NCBI GenBank assembly: GCA_002389785.1
Contig: DGQS01000034.1
Coordinates: 1 to 12,964, forward strand
Reading direction: 5' to 3'
From: Bacteroidetes bacterium UBA4408
Lineage (GTDB): Bacteria; Bacteroidota; Bacteroidia; UBA4408
DNA length: 12,964 nucleotides
In this document: positions 1 to 6,630 of the stretch, piece by piece
Layout of the letters: every line of letters starts with the position of its first letter
Numbering within the stretch: position 1 is the stretch's first letter
Notes under the pieces: generated by a model
Database searches by the model: none
Told to the model about the DNA's origin: nothing
What the model saw: the letters and a program-made list of their open reading frames with translations, nothing else
Program-made: the position numbers and the translations under genes

Positions 1-573
1 TGAACCACCTGTCATACGTCGCATGATAAACATCCAAATGGCTATCATTACAACAATTGGAAAAATCCAACCGAACAAATCACCACCCCAGTTTTTTTGC
101 GTGATGTAATCTACACTAATGCGCTCGGCATCAGGCACACCTACTTGCGCATCTTGTAATTTTTTTTCGAATGCTTCGGGAGGGCCAATTTCAAAGGTAT
201 AATGTGGACCTAAATTCTTGTTACTTCCCCAGGATTTTTTAGGAAGGTCTTTGTATTGTTCTTTGCTTAAGGCTTCTTGCTTAATGTATACTTCAGCATT
301 TTCCTTATTTACAACAACCAGTCGTTCCACATCCCCACTTCGCAACATTTTGGTTTCAAATTCTTGCCAGTTGGTTTTATTGGAGGTGCTATTAAAATCA
401 AAAAACGACATCAGCAACACAAGCACCAAAATAATGGCATACACCCAGTAAAAGTTGAATGAATTTTTGGGAAGCTTGGGCTTAACAGGTAATTTGTTTT
501 TAAATTTTTCGGACGACTTTTTTTCCTTTCCTAAATTTCTAGGATTCTCTTCTGCAAAATTTACTTGCTCCAC
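1..573 (-). CDS. ftsH: FtsH ATP-dependent zinc metalloprotease, N-terminal part (cut by window edge)
   Basis: FtsH is a membrane-anchored AAA+ protease that degrades misfolded membrane proteins and short-lived regulators. Only about 191 codons are inside the window: a lysine-rich cytoplasmic start, a first membrane helix (about nt 453-400, FYWVYAIILVLVLLM), a periplasmic domain, and a second helix (about nt 78-18) leading into WMFIMRRMTGGS, a junction typical of Bacteroidota FtsH. The AAA and Zn-protease domains lie beyond position 1. The start is uncertain. The frame is open from TTG 609, and the first plausible start after that is GTG 573. The ATG at 596, which overlaps the rsfS stop as ATGA, is in a different frame and runs into TAA at 563-561 unless a -1 shift occurs. 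I set the end at GTG 573 as the most conservative choice. Identity is secure; the start is not. Confidence 0.93.
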   Translation of the reverse strand, partial: MEQVNFAEENPRNLGKEKKSSEKFKNKLPVKPKLPKNSFNFYWVYAIILVLVLLMSFFDFNSTSNKTNWQEFETKMLRSGDVERLVVVNKENAEVYIKQEALSKEQYKDLPKKSWGSNKNLGPHYTFEIGPPEAFEKKLQDAQVGVPDAERISVDYITQKNWGGDLFGWIFPIVVMIAIWMFIMRRMTGGS

Positions 574-579
574 TTTTTT
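573..579 (-). promoter_or_regulatory. A-AAA-AAG slippery heptamer at the start of ftsH
   Basis: Read on the minus strand from the ATG at 596-594, the codons are ATG AAA AAC TTA AAA ACA AAA AAG TGG AGC AAG TAA. The last base of ACA plus AAA AAG forms A-AAA-AAG, the heptamer known from bacterial -1 frameshifting in dnaX and many IS elements. A -1 slip makes the next codon GTG at 573, which is exactly the FtsH frame. I see no convincing stimulatory hairpin close downstream. The alternatives are a plain GTG or TTG start, or an A6/A7 homopolymer sequencing error. Confidence 0.35.
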
Positions 580-592
580 GTTTTTAAGTTTT

Positions 593-973
593 TCATTTAA
601 CAGCCGCAATCACATTGATTTCGGCATCTGACCACAACTTTTCAATTCGGTAAAAATTTCTGGCTTCGGGTTGAAATATATGTACAACCACTGTCACATA
701 ATCTAACAATATCCATTCCGAGTTTTGGAATCCTTCTTTGTGCCAAGGAAACTCATTCAGCTCTTTTTTAACGATTTCTTCAATTGAACCTGCTATCGCA
801 GAAACCTGTGTTGACGAGTCTCCTGTGCATACAATAAAATATTCGCACACTGAATTGGGTATATTTTTTAAGTTTAAACTTACGATTTCCGAACCCTTTT
901 TTTCCTTTATAGCTTCAATAATACATGCTGCCAATTGTGCAGATGTGTCAGTTACTTTTTTCTTTCTTGCCAA
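593..973 (-). CDS. rsfS: Ribosome silencing factor RsfS
   Basis: RsfS binds ribosomal protein uL14 and blocks joining of the 30S and 50S subunits when nutrients are short. The 126-residue length is normal for the family. The family pattern is clear: KNIPNSVCEYFIVCTG at about 37-52, then WILLDYVTVVVHIF and an RNFYRIEKLWSDAEI tail. The start codon is TTG at 973-971. There is no in-frame ATG or GTG nearby on either side, and the sequence after the TTG matches the usual RsfS N-terminus. Its TGA stop overlaps an ATG (ATGA, 596-593) at the head of ftsH, so the two are probably one transcript with coupled translation. Order rsfS-ftsH with divergent birA is common in Bacteroidota. Confidence 0.93.
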   Translation of the reverse strand: MARKKKVTDTSAQLAACIIEAIKEKKGSEIVSLNLKNIPNSVCEYFIVCTGDSSTQVSAIAGSIEEIVKKELNEFPWHKEGFQNSEWILLDYVTVVVHIFQPEARNFYRIEKLWSDAEINVIAAVK

Positions 974-1030
974 AATGTTATGTTTTGATGTTGTATAAAG
1001 CCAGCAAAGTGACTTGCTTCAGTTTGCAAA

Positions 1031-1038
1031 CAAAAGTA
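1031..1038 (-). promoter_or_regulatory. Candidate -7 box (TACTTTTG) for rsfS-ftsH
   Basis: On the minus strand this reads TACTTTTG, an exact fit to the Bacteroidota sigma-ABfrA-type -7 element TAnnTTTG. It would give a leader of about 50 nt before the rsfS TTG. A TTG at 1057-1055 is a weak and rather close -33 candidate. A 10-bp palindrome, GTTTGCAAAC, sits at 1022-1031 and touches the box. It may be an operator or may be chance. Confidence 0.4.
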
Positions 1039-1106
1039 TAAAAAAATATCAACACAATTCCCTTTAATCAAGCATTTTAGCCTTTCTTTGCATTTTCAAA
1101 CCACAC

Positions 1107-1862
1107 ATGCCGGCACTCTTCATAGGAACCCATCTTATAAAACTAACAAGTATTGATAGCACCAATACGTATTTGCAGCAACAACTTAAACAGCAAAATG
1201 TTTTGGAGGGCACGGTAGCTATTGCCAACGAACAACTTAGTGGAAAGGGGCAACGTGGAAATATTTGGCAAAGCGAACCTTCTAAAAATTTAACTTTTAG
1301 TTTATTGCTGCGCCCCAAACATCTAAAAGCCGAAAAGCAATTCATACTTTCTAAAATAATATCGCTTGGAGTACTTGATTTTGTGCGCTCTCACATAAAA
1401 CATAAAAAGGAGGTGAAAGTAAAATGGCCCAATGATATTTATGTAAAAAATAAGAAGATCGCTGGTATTTTAATCGAAAATTCGTTGCGAGGAGAGGAGG
1501 TTAACACAAGCATCATTGGTATTGGATTAAATATTAACCAGCTAGATTTTACACCACTTTCAGCCACTTCTTTAGCACTTGAAACCGGGATCGAATTAAA
1601 CCTTGATAAAGCACTAGGTGATTTGTGCTGTTGTATTGAAGTGAGGTACCTTCAGTATATTAATCAAAACCTGGCAACCTTGCATGGTGATTACCATCAG
1701 CACCTGTATTGTTTAAATGAATTACATTGGTTTGAATCAAAAAACCGACAATACCAAGGAATTATTGTCGGTATTACCGGTGAAGGAAAATTACTTCTTG
1801 AAAGTTTTCCTGAAAAAATAATTAATGAATATGGTGTGAAGGAAATTAAATTTTTGAAGTAG
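1107..1862 (+). CDS. birA: Biotin--[acetyl-CoA-carboxylase] ligase (BirA, without DNA-binding domain)
   Basis: This cytoplasmic enzyme makes biotinyl-5'-AMP and transfers biotin to the BCCP subunit of acetyl-CoA carboxylase and to other biotin carboxylases. At 251 residues it begins directly with the catalytic domain and lacks the N-terminal winged helix of E. coli BirA, so it is not expected to act as the bio-operon repressor. Visible motifs: biotin/ATP loop SGKGQRGNIW (45-54), KWPND (106-110), the IAGILIE strand preceded by Lys117 (equivalent to E. coli Lys183 by motif), IIGIGLNIN (136-144), and a small C-terminal SH3-like domain around GIIVGITGEGKLLL. It is divergent from rsfS and convergent with the SRPBCC gene 29 bases downstream. 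Confidence 0.92.
   Translation: MPALFIGTHLIKLTSIDSTNTYLQQQLKQQNVLEGTVAIANEQLSGKGQRGNIWQSEPSKNLTFSLLLRPKHLKAEKQFILSKIISLGVLDFVRSHIKHKKEVKVKWPNDIYVKNKKIAGILIENSLRGEEVNTSIIGIGLNINQLDFTPLSATSLALETGIELNLDKALGDLCCCIEVRYLQYINQNLATLHGDYHQHLYCLNELHWFESKNRQYQGIIVGITGEGKLLLESFPEKIINEYGVKEIKFLK
1744..1772 (+). repeat. Perfect 10-bp inverted repeat inside birA
   Basis: ACCGACAATA (1744-1753) and TATTGTCGGT (1763-1772) are perfect reverse complements separated by 9 bases. The repeat lies in the C-terminal domain of birA, about 90 bases before its stop. No T-run follows on either strand, so it is not a standard intrinsic terminator. Confidence 0.75.
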
Positions 1863-1891
1863 CTTTAAATATTCTCTACCTTATTAATTTA

Positions 1892-2296
1892 TTAGCTTAC
1901 CGGTATATCCTTTAACTTTTGTGCCAATCCATTAAAGAAATGTGTCAATGGTTTTTCAACCATCATTTTCATAAACGGATTAATATCACTTTCAAAAATT
2001 AGTTGTCCTTTACAAGAATTATCGCCGGTTTCGGTAATATGGATATTTAGAGTAAAATCGAAAGGAACCTTGCCAAAGGAAACAATTTTTAATTGATTAT
2101 GCGGAACTTTATCGGTAATTCGCATACCAATTTTAGCCATGCCATTTAAATTAAAGGTGCACTCATTTTCAGTTGCTTCCCATTCGGTAACTTGGTGTGG
2201 CATTAAACTTTTAAAATTGGTAAAGTTGCTCAGATAATTAAATACACCTGCTGCCGGTTTAGCTACTTCAACCACATCACTTTCAATTCGTGTCAT
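1892..2296 (-). CDS. SRPBCC-fold (START/polyketide-cyclase-like) protein
   Basis: A 134-residue soluble protein with the start typical of the SRPBCC superfamily: a first strand (TRIESDVVEVAKPAAGVFNYLSN), the helix region NFKSLMPHQVTEWEA, alternating strands (CTFNLNGMAKIGMRITDK, FDFTLNIHITET, KGQLIFESDINPF) and a long C-terminal helix (LTHFFNGLAQKLKDI) that would close the ligand cavity. Members bind hydrophobic ligands or lipids, but nothing here shows which one. It lies 52 bases downstream of pyrE on the same strand and probably shares its transcript. In my recollection this pair occurs together in other Bacteroidota, which would suggest housekeeping rather than accessory status. Function unknown. 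Confidence 0.82.
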   Translation of the reverse strand: MTRIESDVVEVAKPAAGVFNYLSNFTNFKSLMPHQVTEWEATENECTFNLNGMAKIGMRITDKVPHNQLKIVSFGKVPFDFTLNIHITETGDNSCKGQLIFESDINPFMKMMVEKPLTHFFNGLAQKLKDIPVS

Positions 2297-2348
2297 ATTA
2301 TTTGGTTATTAGATATACGTTTGTTTAAAAATTATCGGTTGTTAAAAT

Positions 2349-2990
2349 TTACTTTCCCCATTCCTCAGGGCTTTCACGCCATGCTTTTAATGATTTTAAG
2401 TCGTTATCAGTAATAAAGTTCGACTTCAAAGCTTGCTTTATCAAGGCATCATAATCACTGAGCGTGTTCAATTTACATTTCGCTTTTTTAAAATTATCGT
2501 TAGCAACTTTAAATCCGTAACTAAAAATGGCCACCATTCCCTTTACATCACAATCGGCGTTGCGCAAAGCATCAACTGCTTTTAAACTGCTCATACCGGT
2601 AGAAATTAAATCTTCCACCACCACTACTGTTTGTCCTTTTTCAATTTTGCCTTCAATTAAATTACCCATTCCATGCTCTTTGGCCGAAGCACGAACATAA
2701 ACAAAAGGTAATCCCATTGCTTCTGCAACCAATGCACCTTGTGCAATAGCACCGGTTGCTACTCCGGCAATAACATCGGGCTTCCCATAGTTAGTGGTAA
2801 TATTTTGCACCAGTTGTTGGCGTATATAGGTGCGTATTTTAGGATGCGACAAAGCAATCCGATTGTCGCAATAAATGGGCGATTTCCAACCGGATGCCCA
2901 GGTATAGGGTGCGGTAGGATTTAATTTAATTGCTTTAATTTGCAGTAAGAATTCAGCGATTTTTAAGGCGGTATCGTCGTTCAATTTCAT
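2349..2990 (-). CDS. pyrE: Orotate phosphoribosyltransferase PyrE
   Basis: PyrE joins orotate to PRPP to form orotidine 5'-monophosphate in de novo pyrimidine synthesis. The 213-residue length is normal. The PRPP-binding motif VVVVEDLISTGMSS is at 122-135; the flexible catalytic loop is at about 99-115 with Lys104, His106 and GNLIEG; the orotate-side region WASGWKSPIYCDNR is at 31-44. The ATG at 2990 begins MKLND and is well placed. A candidate -7 box lies just upstream, so the mRNA may be nearly leaderless. The gene is divergent from the Nudix gene across 50 bases and is followed by the SRPBCC gene. Confidence 0.95.
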   Translation of the reverse strand: MKLNDDTALKIAEFLLQIKAIKLNPTAPYTWASGWKSPIYCDNRIALSHPKIRTYIRQQLVQNITTNYGKPDVIAGVATGAIAQGALVAEAMGLPFVYVRASAKEHGMGNLIEGKIEKGQTVVVVEDLISTGMSSLKAVDALRNADCDVKGMVAIFSYGFKVANDNFKKAKCKLNTLSDYDALIKQALKSNFITDNDLKSLKAWRESPEEWGK

Positions 2991-2994
2991 TTGG

Positions 2995-3002
2995 CAAATA
3001 TA
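2995..3002 (-). promoter_or_regulatory. Candidate -7 box (TATATTTG) for pyrE
   Basis: On the minus strand TATATTTG fits TAnnTTTG exactly and ends 4 bases before the pyrE ATG, which would make the transcript very short-leadered or leaderless. I found no TTTG at the usual -33 distance, so support is moderate to weak. Confidence 0.33.
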
Positions 3003-3040
3003 TTTTTTAAACCAACTGCTTTGTTAAGTTACTATAAAAA

Positions 3041-3655
3041 ATGATCAACAAACTATTCATACTGGAGCGTCCGCTATTTTTGTTCTGTGATGCTGAACAA
3101 GATGCCTCTGCTTTTGAACTTTTTAGTACCTATTCATCGGTGAATGAATTACAGCAAAGTATCGCATTGTTTGAAAAAGAAACTCACATTAAAACAATGG
3201 GTATTCGTTTTGCATCAGAAAAAGAAAAAGAAAATGCTTTGAATTCTATTTATACAAAAATTGAAGCAGCCGGTGGTATTGTTAAAAACAAACAAGGACA
3301 ATTACTTTTTATTTTTCGCCATGGTAAATGGGATTTACCGAAAGGAAAAATTGAAAAAGGCGAAAACGAACAAGCTGCAGCTTTGCGCGAAGTGGAAGAG
3401 GAATGTGGCATTGCAGAACTAACACTTCAAAAAAAACTTACTACCACCTTTCACACCTATTATCTTAAGGATACACCAATTTTAAAAGCTTCGCACTGGT
3501 ATTTGATGAATTACACCGGTAATAGTACCCAGCTTATACCACAAACTGAAGAACACATTAGCGATGCCCGTTGGATGAATGCTGCCGAAATACAAGAAGC
3601 GATGAAAAATACCTACGCATCTATTGCTGAGGTAATGAGATTGTATTATTTGTAA
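3041..3655 (+). CDS. Nudix hydrolase with an N-terminal extension
   Basis: Nudix enzymes cleave nucleoside diphosphates linked to another moiety, using Mg2+ or Mn2+. The 23-residue Nudix box is intact: Gly102-x5-Glu108-x7-Arg116-Glu117-Val-Glu-Glu120-Glu-Cys-Gly-Ile124, preceded by the strand GKWDLPKGKIEKGE. The box is complete, so the enzyme should be active, but the substrate (ADP-ribose, dinucleoside polyphosphate or other) cannot be read from it. The first 75 or so residues (LFILERPLFLF..., then FEKETHIKTMGIRF) form a separate small region that I do not recognise. The total of 204 residues is therefore longer than a minimal Nudix domain. It is divergent from pyrE and convergent with fadE, 87 bases away; I see no clear terminator hairpin in that gap. 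Confidence 0.9.
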   Translation: MINKLFILERPLFLFCDAEQDASAFELFSTYSSVNELQQSIALFEKETHIKTMGIRFASEKEKENALNSIYTKIEAAGGIVKNKQGQLLFIFRHGKWDLPKGKIEKGENEQAAALREVEEECGIAELTLQKKLTTTFHTYYLKDTPILKASHWYLMNYTGNSTQLIPQTEEHISDARWMNAAEIQEAMKNTYASIAEVMRLYYL

Positions 3656-3742
3656 ACGATTCTATTTGCCCGCACTAAAAAAACAAACCGAACAAATTTT
3701 ATTATTTGCTTCCGTAATTGAGTAACCAAACACCAAAAAGTA

Positions 3743-5539
3743 TTAAAAGCAGTACCTATTCTCAGCAATTAATTTTGCTGCAATTCTTCTGCGCGCATCC
3801 TTAGTATTCAATGGTTGAGTTTTGGTAAAACGCTTTAAACCCATGAGCATCATGCGTTGTTCGTCGCCCTGTGCAAACGAATTTATGGCTTCTTTTCCGG
3901 CTATTAATATTCTATCGGCAGCATCATTAATGTATACTCGAAGTATATCCAAGTGCTCAGCACATGCTTCTGCGCCGCGTTTCGATACCAATTTTTCAAC
4001 GCGCAATTGCAGCGATTCTGCGATGTATAAATCAATCATCATGTCTGCAATGTTCATCAATACCTCTTGCTCTTTCGATAATTCCATCATCAGCTTTTGA
4101 ACAGCTGCTCCGGCGACCATTAATACCGCCTTCTTAAAGTTGGCAATGTATTTTTTTTCAGCAGCAAAAAGTGATTCATCTTCTGCACCAAAATCAGGAA
4201 TAGACATCAATTCGCCTGCAACTTTTGTAGCCGGTCCCATTAAATCCAATTCCCCTTTCATGGCGCGTTTCAACATCATGTCAACAATGAGCATGCGGTT
4301 TATTTCGTTTGTGCCTTCAAAAATTCGGTTAATCCGAGCATCGCGATATGCTCGATCCATTGGAGCTTCGGCACTATATCCCATACCGCCATAGATTTGC
4401 ACTCCTTCGTCACATACATAATCCAGCACTTCAGAGCCATTCACCTTCATAATGGCAGCTTCAACAGCAAATTGTTCTATCCCTTTTAGTTTCGCTTTAC
4501 CTGCATCCATTCCTCCTGCCATTAAAGCTGCTGTTGCATCTTCTATATTCTGACTTGCCCTATATGCTGCTGCTTCACAAGCATAGATTCGAATTGCTTG
4601 CTCGGCTAACTTATAACGTATTGCACCATATTTTGCTATAGGTCGACCAAATTGCAAACGCTCATTGGCATATTCAATTGATTTTTGAGAAACACGTTTT
4701 GAACCACCCAATGCTGCTGCGGCTAGTTTAATGCGTCCAATATTCAAAATATTAACCGCTATTTTAAATCCATTTTGACGCTCACTTAGTAAATTCTCAA
4801 CGGGAACCATACAGTCGTTGAAAAATATTTGTCGTGTACTACTTCCCTTTATTCCCATTTTATGTTCTTCGGGATTAAAGCTGATGCCGGGAAAATCGCG
4901 CTCTACAATAAAGGCACTTAAATTTTCATCGTCATCAATTTTAGCAAACACAGTTAGTACATGTGCAAAACCACCGTTGGTAATCCACATCTTTTGTCCA
5001 TTCAAAATATAGTGCTTACCATCCTTGCTTAAAACTGCTTTTGTTTTTCCTGAGTTAGCATCTGAACCGGCACTTGGCTCAGTCAAGCAATAACAACCTT
5101 TCCATTCGCCGCTGGCCAATTTGGGAATGTATTTAGCCTTTTGTTCTGCATTCCCATAATATAAAATTGGAAGTGTTCCAATACCGGTATGTGCTGAAAT
5201 TGCTACCGAAAATGAATGTCCGCCACCGGTAACCTCAGCACTTAACATAGAGGTCACAAAGTCTTTTCCAAATCCACCATACTCTTCCGGAATTGAAACA
5301 CCCAATAATCCAAGTTCTCCAGCTTTATCCATTAAAGCTGGCATAAGTCCTTCTTCCTGTGCATCAATCCTATCAAGTATTGGTAATACTTCAGTATCTA
5401 AAAAATCCTGACAGGTTTGAGCAATCATTAACTGCTCTTCACTCCATTCTTCAGGAATAAAAACATCCTGTGCGTTGGTTTCTTTAATTAAAAATTCGCC
5501 GCCCTTAAGCGCAGTTTTACCTTGATTTGTCGTTTCCAT
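3743..5539 (-). CDS. fadE: Acyl-CoA dehydrogenase, long form (FadE type)
   Basis: This flavoenzyme oxidises acyl-CoA to trans-2-enoyl-CoA, the first step of beta-oxidation, probably passing electrons to an electron-transfer flavoprotein. Family signature 1 (CYCLTEPSAGSDANSG) is at 149-164 and signature 2 (QIYGGMGYSAEAPMDRAYRD) at 381-400. The catalytic base is probably Glu408 in FEGTNEI, the position used by short- and medium-chain enzymes. About 170 further residues follow the core. The total of 598 resembles Bacillus subtilis FadE and the mitochondrial VLCAD/ACAD9 group, so a long-chain substrate is likely. It is preceded 18 bases upstream by the lipoprotein gene on the same strand and is probably co-transcribed with it. 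It is separated from fadA by two small genes. Confidence 0.93.
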   Translation of the reverse strand: METTNQGKTALKGGEFLIKETNAQDVFIPEEWSEEQLMIAQTCQDFLDTEVLPILDRIDAQEEGLMPALMDKAGELGLLGVSIPEEYGGFGKDFVTSMLSAEVTGGGHSFSVAISAHTGIGTLPILYYGNAEQKAKYIPKLASGEWKGCYCLTEPSAGSDANSGKTKAVLSKDGKHYILNGQKMWITNGGFAHVLTVFAKIDDDENLSAFIVERDFPGISFNPEEHKMGIKGSSTRQIFFNDCMVPVENLLSERQNGFKIAVNILNIGRIKLAAAALGGSKRVSQKSIEYANERLQFGRPIAKYGAIRYKLAEQAIRIYACEAAAYRASQNIEDATAALMAGGMDAGKAKLKGIEQFAVEAAIMKVNGSEVLDYVCDEGVQIYGGMGYSAEAPMDRAYRDARINRIFEGTNEINRMLIVDMMLKRAMKGELDLMGPATKVAGELMSIPDFGAEDESLFAAEKKYIANFKKAVLMVAGAAVQKLMMELSKEQEVLMNIADMMIDLYIAESLQLRVEKLVSKRGAEACAEHLDILRVYINDAADRILIAGKEAINSFAQGDEQRMMLMGLKRFTKTQPLNTKDARRRIAAKLIAENRYCF

Positions 5540-5557
5540 TTTTTCAGAATTTTACTG

Positions 5558-5974
5558 TTATAATTTCCCTTGAATTTCTAAACTTGTTGAACCTGTTTTT
5601 TCTTCCATTAATTCATCGTTCACATATACTGCAATTTGATAATTACTATCAGTATGTTGCAAATTGGTGTAAGTTACTTTTATGTAATACTCTTCACCTT
5701 CATAAGCATACCTGCGAGCATACCAAACACTGCTGTAATATTGATTCGTACTATCGCTGTTGTAGCTAATTTCTTTACGCTCTCCACTAGCTGCATAGAG
5801 GTCTGAATTGTAGCTAATAGTTACACTGTTTCCTTTTGGAAAATTTACCTCGTAAATTACATCAAACTTTTTTTGTTCTTTGCGACAGCTTGTTAACAGC
5901 ATAAGTACCAAGTACAAAGTATATAGTACAAAGTTATTTAGTGTAAATTGTTTTATTTTACTCTTAATTATCAT
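5558..5974 (-). CDS. Small lipoprotein, unknown function (possibly MmpS-like fold)
   Basis: The 138-residue protein has a basic start (MIIKSKIKQ), a hydrophobic stretch (FVLYTLYLVLMLL) and a lipobox Leu27-Thr-Ser-Cys30, so it should be exported and lipidated at Cys30; the following Arg-Lys-Glu gives no clear sorting hint. The mature part is beta-rich: DVIYEVNFPKGNSVTISYN, then SSVWYARRYAYEGEEYYIKVTYTN, then YQIAVYVNDELMEEKTG. That layout (strand, Trp, long hairpin, IYVNxxLxxE strand) reminds me of small MmpS-like secreted domains, by pattern only. It sits between the four-helix-bundle gene and fadE. Part of its signal-peptide coding sequence (5911-5938) is made of two 14-bp units related to the intergenic array at 6631-6714. 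No function is assigned. Confidence 0.75.
   Translation of the reverse strand: MIIKSKIKQFTLNNFVLYTLYLVLMLLTSCRKEQKKFDVIYEVNFPKGNSVTISYNSDLYAASGERKEISYNSDSTNQYYSSVWYARRYAYEGEEYYIKVTYTNLQHTDSNYQIAVYVNDELMEEKTGSTSLEIQGKL
5911..5938 (-). repeat. Two 14-bp units with TTTGTACT core, inverted relative to the array at 6631-6714
   Basis: On the minus strand the units read AATAACTTTGTACT (5938-5925) and ATATACTTTGTACT (5924-5911), followed by a decayed TGGTACTT. The period is exactly 14 bp and the TTTGTACT core is identical to units of the larger array about 0.7 kb away, but the orientation is opposite. The units fall inside the lipoprotein signal-peptide codons. Confidence 0.7.
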
Positions 5975-6123
5975 TTAAAATTATGACTTGATGTTATACT
6001 AATATTAAAGGTCTATTATTTATTAATTGAAACTTATTTGAAGTTATCTACCATGAATAATTTATGTTTATAAAATATACCTGAAACCAACCTACAAAAT
6101 CTGCAATACCTTTTATAATAAAA
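5975..6123. other. AT-rich intergenic stretch between the lipoprotein and four-helix-bundle genes
   Basis: These 149 bases contain no ORF with recognisable content, no match to TAnnTTTG on the minus strand and no strong hairpin. A promoter for the lipoprotein gene, if one exists, was not found here. Confidence 0.5.
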
Positions 6124-6471
6124 TTACAATTTCATTCTAAGAATATAATTCATTTTTTTTATTTCTTCAATTTCCTTTAACATAACTTCTGCAGTTCTAT
6201 TATCAACAAAGTTTAGATTTTTAGAAATTATCAATTGTGTTTCTAATTCATATGTTGAACCGTTAGCAATTCCCAAAAAATGTTTAAACTCATTATTGGA
6301 ATTACGTCCTGCACCTTCAGCAATATTAGAAGGAATCGATACAGCACTCTTTCGCAATTGTGAAGTTAATCCATAAATTTCATGTGAGGGGAAGTTATTT
6401 GTAATTCGATATACCTCCACTGTCAAATTAATTGCTCTATTCCATAGTTTTAATTCCTTAATATTATGCAT
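6124..6471 (-). CDS. Four-helix-bundle protein, 23S rRNA intervening-sequence (IVP/S23) family
   Basis: The 115-residue, helix-rich protein belongs to the family first described from ORFs inside intervening sequences of 23S rRNA genes (Pfam 23S_rRNA_IVP; TIGR02436 type). The hallmark stretch is at 37-56: SQLRKSAVSIPSNIAEGAGR, preceded by LKLWNRAINLTVEVYRIT and followed by NEFKHFLGIANGSTYELETQ. Members fold as a four-helix bundle and often form pentamers. Relatives of this fold serve as Avd accessory proteins of diversity-generating retroelements, but I see no reverse transcriptase or variable repeat here. Most chromosomal stand-alone members have no known role. The gene lies in the middle of a beta-oxidation cluster and is bounded by inverted arrays of 14-bp units, which suggests insertion as a small cassette. 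The ATG at 6471 is the only sensible start. Confidence 0.9.
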   Translation of the reverse strand: MHNIKELKLWNRAINLTVEVYRITNNFPSHEIYGLTSQLRKSAVSIPSNIAEGAGRNSNNEFKHFLGIANGSTYELETQLIISKNLNFVDNRTAEVMLKEIEEIKKMNYILRMKL

Positions 6472-6506
6472 CTATCTGCTTTTTAGTGCTCTACCAACTT
6501 ATTAAA

Positions 6507-6520
6507 TTTAATCGATTAAA
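6507..6520. repeat. 14-bp perfect palindrome upstream of the four-helix-bundle gene
   Basis: TTTAATCGATTAAA equals its own reverse complement and lies 35 bases upstream of the ATG at 6471. It could be an operator, but palindromes of this base composition also arise by chance in AT-rich DNA. Confidence 0.35.
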
Positions 6521-6630
6521 ACCCACGCAAAAAAAAAATCATATTCCTGAACAAGTAATTATAAGGCAAATACTATTAATAAAAAAAGTCTTCAAACATC
6601 CTATTTTTAATAATGAGCCAATATCAATAT

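Noticed and set aside
218-462. Two overlapping plus-strand ORFs of 77 and 61 codons
   Set aside because: They are antisense to ftsH, whose translation is unmistakable through this stretch, and they have no protein-like features.
530-543. CCTA...TAGG mini-hairpin as a frameshift stimulator for ftsH
   Set aside because: Four base pairs about 30 bases downstream of the heptamer is too weak and too distant.
1064-1345. Minus-strand ORF of 93 codons across the start of birA
   Set aside because: It is antisense to the well-supported BirA start and its cysteine-rich composition reflects reverse-strand codons.
3656-3742. Bidirectional terminator between the Nudix gene and fadE
   Set aside because: I could not find a stem of useful length followed by a T-run on either strand.
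6124-6471. Diversity-generating retroelement accessory gene (avd)
   Set aside because: The fold is related, but there is no reverse transcriptase, template repeat or variable repeat in the window.
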